Source: Toxotes chatareus (lineage: Eukaryota; Chordata; Actinopteri; Toxotidae). Taken from it: a stretch of 64,000 bases of DNA. Both the position numbers and the translations under genes were made by a program. This document shows positions 59,901 to 64,000 of this stretch, one piece after another. Position 1 is the first letter of the stretch. Each line of letters begins with the position of its first letter. The stretch is taken from contig JAFBJY010001454.1 of the NCBI GenBank assembly GCA_016801885.1, positions 1-64,000 on the forward strand, written 5' to 3'. Below the pieces are notes generated by a model. That model did not search any database and had not been told where the DNA came from. It was given only the letters and a program-made list of their open reading frames with translations.

Positions 59901-62401
59901 AGCCTGTTTAGCTGATGATTTGCTCATATCTGATTTACATCAGTGGATAAACCACCAACTTGTGTAGGATTGATTGACAATTATTCAAATTTTCTTGTTT
60001 TTGCTTCAGTTGTTGATTTTTTTTAATCCTACAGATGGTGTTTAAGTAATTTGCCTTAAATACATTGAACCTGGACCAAAATGGACCAGAACCAAAAACA
60101 AAAATATGAACAAAAGGAAACAAGAAAACAGACCAGCAGGTGTTGACAGAGGGCTCCTGTGTGATGTTGTGTGTGTCTGCAGGCTGTCAGGATGTCTGAT
60201 CACAGAGGAAGGCTGTGCTTCTCTGGCCACAGCTCTGAGCTCCAACCCGTCCCATCTGAGAGAGCTGGACCTGAGCTACAATCATCCAGGAGACTCAGGA
60301 TTGAAGCTGCTGTCTGCTGGACTGAAGGATCCACACTGGAGACTGGACACCCTCAGGTATGGAGAGGTCTGCTGCAGCCACAGACAGTGTGTGATAGAGG
60401 AGGAAGAGCTGGAAACATTTAGTGTGTCACAGCTGATGACAGATCTCTACAGAAGTGCTTTGAATTCAGCAACAACACAAAGAGGGGTTTTCTCTAATTC
60501 TGCCTTCAGTATCTCATCATAACTCACTGTGTCATATTTAAGAGAAAATATGTGACAATCATTAAATCAGGTGTGGTCAGCTGTTTTCTGTGACCTGAGC
60601 AGGACTTTCTCAGACTGGATTTCATGCTGCATCGGCACAAAGCCAGCGTGGAAACATTTGAGCTGCAGCTGGTTGAACTGCTCCTGAACCAACAGAGCCA
60701 CTTTGAGCACTCAGAGTGCTTTCACCACAACATCCCTAAAGACTTTAGATACCTGTTCAGGTATCCCAACAATAATAAGACCATCTACATGTAATGCCAA
60801 TTTATCATATAGCCATATATTCTCTTATCATACACTCGTATATTCTCATAAACTCGTATATTCAATTCTGTGTGAAGTACATATAACTTGACCTGAAGTG
60901 ACCTAATCTGCTGAGTATGCTGTTCATTGTGCCTTGTGAGGACACCTGCTTATGTCTTGGACAAAGACTGTCTATTCTTTATCTTTGTTGCTGTCCGGTG
61001 TCTCTGAGCATAACTTACACTTTATCTCAGTTGCTCATTAATTTTATCACTTGACCTCGAGCTTGTATTCTTTCCCTGCCATCCCTGCAATCCTGGTATG
61101 TGAGAAAGAGACATTAAAAGCCCTGGGAACATGGAGCTCGGGGTCAGACCTCTGTAGCATGGTGTTGCTGCGTGAGCTCTGTCCTTTCTGCAGAAATTGA
61201 TTACTCTGTAAACTTTATTTTGTAATAAAACCTCAAAAGACAAAGATTGTCTAAGGGATTTTATTTCACTTCTCATCAGGTGGAAAGTGTTCTTCCACCA
61301 CACTACACTGCTCAGAGACATTCATCTGCCAGTGTCTCAAACCAAGGAGGAAATGAAATATGGTCTCTGATCATGTTTCTGTCTTCTAAAATATCCAAAT
61401 ATCCATGATCAATAATCAGCTGAAACCTCTCTGAGATCCTGATCTTGTCATTCTGAAATCCTTTGTTGTGTCTGACACCAAAAGTGATATCAAATGGAGA
61501 AGACAAATGATGAAACCTTTCCTCCATGTCACCTCCCTGCTCCGATATTCCAAGATAAGGACTCCAGGTCCTTTGTCTCTTTGCTGAATGAACAGAATAA
61601 TCAAAGCATCTATGTATGAGAGCCATGTAATGTCCATGTTTGCATGCTGAAAGAGAACGTGCTGGTCTGACCCCCTCCTCGTTTCAGGGTGGAGCCTGGT
61701 GGAGTCCAATGCTTGACATCAGGTGTGAGGAAGTGTAAGTGTGGTTTTCATTTGATTCCTGAAAACAAAGCAGCTCACATTCAACCATCTTCGAAGTGTC
61801 AATCAATGATCAGGTGATGTTGCAGCTGTGTTGTGTCTTCTTCTCTCCATCAGATTTCTGTGAACTCACCATCGACACAAACACAGTAAACAGAGAGATC
61901 AAACTGTCTGACAACAACAGGAAGGTGACACGTGTGGAGGAGGATCAGTCATATCCTGATCATCCAGACAGATTTGACCACTGGCCTCAGCTGCTGTGTA
62001 GTAATGGTCTGACTGGTCGCTGTTACTGGGAGGTCGAGTGGAGAGGAAGGGTTTATATATCAGTGAGTTACAGAGGAATCAGAAGGAAAGGAAAGAGAGA
62101 ACTCTGTGTGTTTGGATGGAACAATCACTCCTGGAGTTTGTTCTGCTCTGATGATGGTTACTCTGTTTGTCACAATAACAGAGTGACACCTATCTCCTCC
62201 TCTTCATCATCTTCCTCTGTCTCTGACAGAGTAGCAGTGTATGTGGACTGTCCTGCTGGCTCTCTGTCCTTCTACAGAGTCTCCTCTGACTCACTGATCC
62301 ACCTCTACACCTTCAACACCACATTCACTGAACCGCTGTATCCTGGGTATGGGTTTGGAGTCAGGTGGTCTGGTTCCTCAGTGTCTCTGTGTAGAGTGTA
62401 G
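44813..62401 (+). CDS. NLRC3-like: NLRC3-like teleost NLR-C receptor (FISNA-NACHT-LRR-B30.2), reading frame broken
   Basis: Cytosolic innate immune receptor of the fish-expanded NLR-C family. The NACHT ATPase should drive oligomerisation, LRRs regulate or sense, and the B30.2 end is thought to bind ligand. Thirteen exons fit in phase: 44813-44901, 45014-45154, 45269-45385, 45500-45616, 48882-48960, 49119-49347, 49511-51310, 53741-53914, 58500-58673, 59722-59896, 60183-60356, 61688-61734 and 61854-62401, about 3.86 kb or some 1285 codons. All introns are GT-AG. The 1.8-kb NACHT exon contains five frame breaks and LRR exon 3 has one extra C, so as given the gene encodes no full protein. Introns carry an L2 with SINE, a reversed gypsy and an L2/CR1 LINE. 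Family assignment is firm from domain order and exon layout. Whether this is a pseudogene or sequencing error is open. Confidence 0.88.
45014..45154 (+). other. NLRC3-like: NLR exon 2: linker exon, first copy
   Basis: A 141-bp phase-2/phase-2 exon encoding a Pro/Glu-rich piece (PDSAGPGPEHRPESSCVS) followed by the module MKSDMSNRHITDFKGQPPSA. The module is repeated in the next two exons. Donor GTGAGC. Confidence 0.85.
45269..45385 (+). other. NLRC3-like: NLR exon 3: linker exon, second copy
   Basis: A 117-bp exon, exactly 39 codons, with the same phase at both ends, so it can be added or skipped without changing frame. It encodes IHHRPGIPVPVPSCVS and then the MKSDMSNRHITDFKGQ module. Acceptor TCCACCAG, donor GTGAGC. 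Confidence 0.82.
45500..45616 (+). other. NLRC3-like: NLR exon 4: linker exon, third copy
   Basis: The same 117-bp exon as 45269-45385, shifted by 231 bp and coding for the same peptide. The copies arose by a very recent local duplication of exon plus intron. Confidence 0.82.
47375..47440 (-). mobile_element. Reversed L2 3' tail nested in the L2 element
   Basis: The plus strand shows (ATTCA)n and then the reverse complement of the L2 terminal block, GCGCTATATAAATAAAATTG and GACAATTTTGATTGTG. Only about 66 bp, the extreme 3' end, was inserted. It interrupts the coding end of the host L2 between 'ttagctat' and 'ctctcctgtgg'. Confidence 0.85.
48112..48404 (+). mobile_element. DANA-like tRNA-derived SINE, nearly full length
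   Basis: It starts with GGGTGGCACGGTGGTGCAGT (tRNA-like head with an A-box-like segment TGGTGCAGTGGTTAGC), followed by a degenerate B-box region near 48160-48172, the body also seen reversed at 1409-1705, and a tail of GAAT units. The 13-bp flanks TGTTCACTAACTG (48100-48112) and TGTTCACAAACTG (48405-48417) differ at one base and look like the target-site duplication. The target was the 3' UTR of the L2 LINE. Confidence 0.82.
48882..48960 (+). other. NLRC3-like: NLR exon 5: Gln/Ser-rich linker
   Basis: A 79-bp exon that brings the phase from 2 to 0 and encodes VDQESSEVPSAQSAQQHQTH plus a short hydrophobic end before a GTCTAT donor. The sequence is standard for teleost NLR-C proteins. Confidence 0.85.
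49119..49347 (+). other. NLRC3-like: NLR exon 6: helical, acidic region before FISNA
   Basis: It encodes LLEENIVTFVKKELKKIQKV, an Asp/Glu-rich stretch with DGEDEEQRRSSREAF, and a second helix ending MKQEKLADCL. The acceptor TTCCAG and donor GTAAGA fit. The ends are phase 0 and phase 1. Confidence 0.85.
49511..51310 (+). other. NLRC3-like: NLR exon 7: FISNA-NACHT-winged helix exon with five frame breaks
   Basis: Order of parts: FISNA (KKKFQCVFEGISKAGNPTLL), Walker A GVAGIGKT at 49801-49824, Walker B FIFDGLDE near 50019-50042, sensor region, then a winged-helix and helical part (VFCFVHLSLQEFLAALHVHL) and a closing part (LSPAQWSALVFILLSSEKDL). All key ATPase motifs are intact. The reading changes frame near 49930-49934, 50134-50140, 50569-50571, somewhere in 50802-50860 (a TAA lies at 50845) and at 51050-51053. 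The first three are one base short, the last is one base long, and all but perhaps the fourth sit in homopolymer runs. Between breaks the amino-acid sequence is well conserved, which argues for a very young lesion set or for sequencing error. Confidence 0.88.
51558..51706. repeat. Dispersed repeat (Tc1/MITE-like), first copy
   Basis: The words around ACACATGAAGTGAAACAAAC, AAATCCTTTGCAG and GTAGTATCCATTATTATATT recur at 54102-54255. The piece CAAAAGTAACTGGACAAAT is the kind of end seen in fish Tc1-like non-autonomous elements. The shared position in two introns may come from duplication of the intron and not from two insertions. Confidence 0.6.
51716..53415 (-). mobile_element. Ty3/gypsy-like LTR retrotransposon remnant, minus strand
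   Basis: Read from 53413 down: a gag-like part (SSESGECQSFIVDCDIHFEL, then PSAFPTQQSKVAFMVSPGG), then an RT N-terminal part near 52860-52740 (MNEYIETSLKAGLIHPSSSP), the active-site box VYLDDILIF near 52420-52395, and an RNase H start near 52120-51990 (PFQWTSQAEEVFQQLKACF; VPDPSRQFVVEFD). Frames are broken in several places and most of gag plus the protease are missing. No LTRs were recognised at either end. It lies opposite to the NLR gene, inside its intron. Confidence 0.85.
53741..53914 (+). other. NLRC3-like: NLR exon 8: LRR exon 1
   Basis: A 174-bp LRR exon (58 codons, symmetric phase) encoding two LRR repeats of the ribonuclease-inhibitor type: LSSCNLSERSCEALSSVL, then LRHLDLSNNDLQD. 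The second half departs from the consensus, with DTWVNLLSVG where DSGVKLLSAG is usual. Acceptor CCTCTTCAG, donor GTCAGA. Confidence 0.9.
54102..54255. repeat. Dispersed repeat (Tc1/MITE-like), second copy
   Basis: Counterpart of 51558-51706, with a few substitutions and one internal gap. It ends in TGTCCAAATACTTACAGCC, a typical outer sequence of Tc1-like non-autonomous elements. Confidence 0.55.
54825..55346 (+). pseudogene. LINE ORF1, SGNH-esterase-like
   Basis: The translated frame of 54825 carries FFISGPLPNID, LNTWLAKACETRGMNFIDN and GKGPHLNGRGLRQ. These fit blocks of the SGNH hydrolase fold found in ORF1 of L2/CR1 LINEs; the final His-containing block is clear, but the catalytic Ser block is not in this frame. 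The frame opens from a TTG, so the true start is upstream in another frame. Role in the living element: RNA or membrane handling of the ORF1 particle, as inferred for the family. Confidence 0.65.
56070..56720 (+). pseudogene. LINE ORF2 endonuclease domain (EEP)
   Basis: The motifs appear in order across two frames: LNLALLNIRSLAGKSFLIND, then TETW near 56180, GVAILFSDSL, VVGDFNIHID near 56490-56520 and ALSDHYCVSF near 56680-56705. Stops at 56177 and 56404 interrupt it. All the metal-binding and catalytic positions (N, E, D, N, D, H) can be seen, so decay is modest. Confidence 0.75.
57290..57790 (+). pseudogene. LINE ORF2 reverse transcriptase, internally deleted
   Basis: The RT N-terminal half is missing: the reading goes from the linker (VKAQKRICRQAERRWRKNKL near 56950-57010) almost directly to CLKSYLHGRDYLVSIGN and VPQGSILGPLLFNIYM. 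The active-site segment YADDTQLYISVSS lies near 57505-57540 in another frame, then the conserved end follows with ADKTELIVFGSKNERSKI and later FSRLDYCNGIL near 57850. Confidence 0.75.
58500..58673 (+). other. NLRC3-like: NLR exon 9: LRR exon 2
   Basis: A 174-bp LRR exon in full frame, encoding LSSCNLLERSCEALSSVL, LRHLDLSNNDLQDSGV and KLLSAGLKSPHCTLETLR. It follows the LINE tail by 5 bp. The acceptor AG survives but the pyrimidine tract is supplied by the LINE's CCTTGCCTTGCC tail. Splicing strength is uncertain. Confidence 0.9.
58674..59721. other. NLR intron 9
   Basis: No gene and no recognised transposon. The first 200 bp match the DNA after LRR exon 1 (53915-54060). The last 230 bp match the DNA before LRR exon 1 (53512-53740). 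The unit that was copied is therefore exon plus both flanks. Confidence 0.7.
59722..59896 (+). other. NLRC3-like: NLR exon 10: LRR exon 3, one base too long
   Basis: It has the same LRR content as its neighbours (LRHLDLSNSDLQDSGV, then KLLSAGMKSPHCSLETLR). It is 175 bp and not 174 because a CC run is CCC at 59766-59768, which breaks the frame after CEAL. Donor GTCTAG is weaker than the GTCAGA of the sister exons. The break resembles those in exon 7. Confidence 0.88.
60183..60356 (+). other. NLRC3-like: NLR exon 11: LRR exon 4 (terminal type)
   Basis: A 174-bp exon of the distinct C-terminal LRR type: LSGCLITEEGCASLATAL, LRELDLSYNHPGDSGL and KLLSAGLKDPHWRLDTLR. The common form has SYNHPGDSG, as here. 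Acceptor TGTCTGCAG, donor GTATGG. It is intact. Confidence 0.9.
60357..60602. other. NLR intron 11, first part
   Basis: No gene is seen. It continues as the orphan coding-like segment listed next. Confidence 0.5.
60603..60794 (+). other. Orphan coding-like segment inside NLR intron 11
   Basis: A 63-codon open stretch runs from GAC at 60603 to TAA at 60792-60794. It follows a fair acceptor (TTTTCTGTGACCTGAGCAG) and an in-frame TGA at 60591. The reading has a structured look: DFLRLDFMLHRHKASVETFE, then a Leu-rich helix, HFEHSECFHHN and FRYLFRYPNNN. I do not recognise a family. It has no place in the NLR exon plan because phase and domain order already join 60356 to 61688. It may be an exon of a captured gene or of a retroelement. 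Confidence 0.4.
60800..61310 (+). mobile_element. Possible solo LTR
   Basis: The segment has the grammar of an LTR: a core-promoter-like 'gacattaaaagccctggg' at about 61109-61126, then a GC-richer stretch, and AATAAA in 'tttgtaataaaacctc' near 61221-61236 followed by 'agattgtctaagggatttta'. Outer ends and target duplication were not found. Ordinary intron DNA is the alternative. Confidence 0.3.
61688..61734 (+). other. NLRC3-like: NLR exon 12: short linker to B30.2
   Basis: A 47-bp exon encoding VEPGGVQCLTSGVRK. It changes the phase from 2 (after LRR) to 1, as the B30.2 exon needs. Acceptor GTTTCAG, donor GTAAGT. It was recognised from the usual short PGG-type exon of NLR-C genes with B30.2 ends. 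Confidence 0.8.
61854..62401 (+). other. NLRC3-like: NLR exon 13: PRY-SPRY (B30.2) domain
   Basis: A 548-bp terminal exon with one intact frame of 182 codons including the stop. PRY part: CELTIDTNTVNREIKLSDNN, then DHPDRFDHWPQLLC. SPRY part: GRCYWEVEWRGRVYISVSYR, FGWNNHSWSLFCSDDG, VDCPAGSLSFYRVSSDSL, and the closing LYPGYGFGVRW before TAG at 62399. A Ser run (near 62193-62225) interrupts the usual loop. The full-length state contrasts with the broken NACHT exon. Confidence 0.92.
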
Positions 62402-62503
62402 CAGAGAGAGTATCCTCCTGTTAGAGAAACTCTCTTACTGTTGAACAGATAGTTCAGTCTGCACGTCTGTCTCTTTTATTCACACACCTTTTCAGATTCA
62501 TAT

Positions 62504-62663
62504 ATTAAAGCAGTTTATTTGTTAAACTCTTCTAAATGATTCCTTGTAAACTTCTTCCTCTTCCAGTCCTTTAAAGATGGAAGCTACGATTATTACAGGA
62601 GAAAATGTTGCTGACTTTTACATTTTTAAGATTCTAATTATGATCTTGTCCTTTCACATTAAA
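62504..62663 (+). terminator. Candidate polyadenylation signals
   Basis: Two ATTAAA hexamers lie in the 3' UTR, at 62504-62509 and 62658-62663. The second is followed by a GT-rich stretch ('cagtgttttgtctttctctg'), which makes it the better candidate. Confidence 0.45.
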
Positions 62664-63507
62664 AGCATCATTGTGAACATCAGTGTTTTGTCTTTCTCTG
62701 AATCTTGGGACAACTGAGCTGATTCAGCTCAAACTAAAATGCTGCCAAACTTTATCTGAAAGACCTGAAAAAAAAAAACAAAAAACGTTAACTTAAAACA
62801 AAAGACTCAGAAAAGATGAGAGTGAAAACCAGCAGCTGAAATTTGACTTAAACAAGAAGCTGTGAAGTTTATTTGAAAAATGTTTAAAGAGTTTTTCAAT
62901 TTAAGTCTGTCCTTTTTACCGTGTATACCTGGTCTTCACCCTGTTTTTCATGTTTTACAGTGAATCCTCTGGCTGCTGATAATACTTGTGTACTTTTACT
63001 GCTGATGTTGTCATTGGTCGTTTTCATTTTCACACTGCATCACATATTTCTGACAGTCCTTTCCCTTGTGATCCACATTGTCACCCTGGTTGTTGTGTTT
63101 TTAACAGTGCAGCCTAACTTCCACTTTACAATACATATGCTGGTTTTTATTATTTACATCATTATTTTTACATGTTCATTACACTGTTGTAATATTTTAC
63201 AGTGCATCCCCTGGTTGTAAGTCAGTCCAGAGCTCATCTATGACTGTCATTTGTTATTGGATATATCCTGTGTCACCTTTGTTGCCATTTTACACAGTGC
63301 ACAGCCTCCATTAAATTCTTTTACAGCGTATTTCCTGATAATCAATGTTAGATATTTTTAAAGGGCATCTCCTATTTATCATTTTACAGTGATCCTTTTA
63401 GTTGTCACATTTCTTACAGAGTATTGATGGAAGAATACATGGAACATTATTCAAACTATGACCAGTCCTCATCTTCCTGCTGATGCCATCAATACTGATT
63501 GGTACAT
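62664..63507. other. Downstream non-coding DNA
   Basis: No gene is seen. The 99-codon open frame at 62921-63220 is low-complexity, rich in Val, Leu and Ile, with no domain, and the words TTTACAGTG recur in it every 50-70 bp, so it is probably a degenerate simple repeat. Confidence 0.5.
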
Positions 63508-63612
63508 ATTGTCATCATCTGCCGCTTATCTGGGTCCCAGGTCGCGGGGACAGCTCCCTTGAGTCCACAATGCACTGAAGTCCTACAGCTCCTCCCACAA
63601 GTGGTGAGCCTA
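63508..63612. repeat. Fragment of a dispersed teleost repeat
   Basis: The phrases CATCTGCCGCTTATCTGGGT and 'caggtcgcggggacagc' are the familiar core of a widespread fish repeat. Only about 100 bp is present. Confidence 0.5.
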
Positions 63613-63639
63613 TCCTAATAAGTGAGTCCTATTGGACAC

Positions 63640-64000
63640 TTGTCAGTGTGACCACTGGAGGGCAGTAAACTCTCTGATTATTTGTCCATCAGTCAGACAT
63701 CAGTATTTATAGCAGTGTAATAATATGTGTGTTCACATACTGAGAGTCATTATCAGACTGATGAACATTAGAGCTAAAATAAGTCAGTAAATGTGGAATA
63801 ATGTCAGTGTGAACATCAGTATCATTGTCAGTGCTGTGTGTGCAGAGTTGTAGTTACTGACAATGACCACTGAAGGGCAGAAGACTCCTGTTCAGTCAAC
63901 ACTAAAGACTGAGAAGCAACAATAAATAAACAAAACTAATCAGATCAGATGATCAGTCAATAAACATGTTTACACGTGTTGATAGAAAATGTGGAGGGTT
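63640..64000. repeat. Repeat of the NLR upstream block, two copies
   Basis: The phrase GTGACCACTGGAGGGCAG near 63648 and GTTGTAGTTACTGACAATGA followed by CCACTGAAGGGCAG near 63846 correspond to 41098-41135. They probably mark the beginning of a further NLR gene beyond the window. Confidence 0.5.

Noticed and set aside
61416..61709. Minus-strand open frames of about 100 codons near 61312-61709.
   Set aside because: They overlap the plus-strand NLR exon at 61688-61734 and have no recognisable domain.
62921..63220. 99-codon hydrophobic open frame after the NLR gene, possibly a membrane protein.
   Set aside because: It consists of low-complexity Leu/Val/Ile sequence generated by a degenerate repeat with TTTACAGTG words, and has no exon context.

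Overview
The window is vertebrate nuclear DNA, almost certainly from a ray-finned (teleost) fish, probably a percomorph; the species cannot be named from the sequence. The grounds are a teleost-type NLR immune receptor gene (FISNA-NACHT-LRR-B30.2), fish Rex1/CR1-like and L2-like LINEs, a DANA-like tRNA-derived SINE, a Tc1-like transposase remnant and a Ty3/gypsy remnant. Coding sequence is spliced and sparse. Most short open frames in the window are not genes.

Left half (1-34000). A minus-strand LINE fragment and a minus-strand SINE (790-1705) lead into a large direct duplication. Bases 1706-16547 and 18090-32931 look identical wherever I compared them, including (CA)n and (AT)n microsatellites, at a constant offset of 16384 bp. 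The duplicated block holds no gene I can recognise: it is AT-rich DNA with decayed LINE pieces, microsatellites and one CpG-denser patch. At the right edge of both copies the identity stops abruptly and continues as gap-rich similarity for about 700 bp, and a third diverged unit follows copy 2.

Middle (34000-41100). This holds a 263-bp-spaced direct repeat, a block of stretched homopolymers that looks like poor base calling, a broken Tc1-like transposase, an L2-like LINE fragment that stops where a Rex1-like LINE begins, and a detached L2 C-terminal fragment.

Right half (41100-64000). One plus-strand gene of the teleost NLR-C (NLRC3-like) family spans 44813-62401. I could place 13 exons with consistent splice phases: an N-terminal exon preceded by a tiny upstream ORF, three copies of a linker exon, two exons of an acidic helical region, one 1.8-kb FISNA-NACHT exon, four 174-bp-type LRR exons, a 47-bp linker exon and a PRY-SPRY (B30.2) exon. 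Its introns are loaded with transposons: a Rex1-like LINE just upstream, an L2 with nested SINE, a reversed gypsy element, and an L2/CR1 LINE lying directly against the splice acceptor of the second LRR exon. The NACHT exon carries five single-base-type reading-frame breaks, mostly at homopolymers, and one LRR exon carries an extra C. The gene is therefore either a young pseudogene or an intact gene in a poorly polished assembly. Sequence resembling the region upstream of this gene reappears past its 3' end, as expected if another NLR unit follows in a tandem array.
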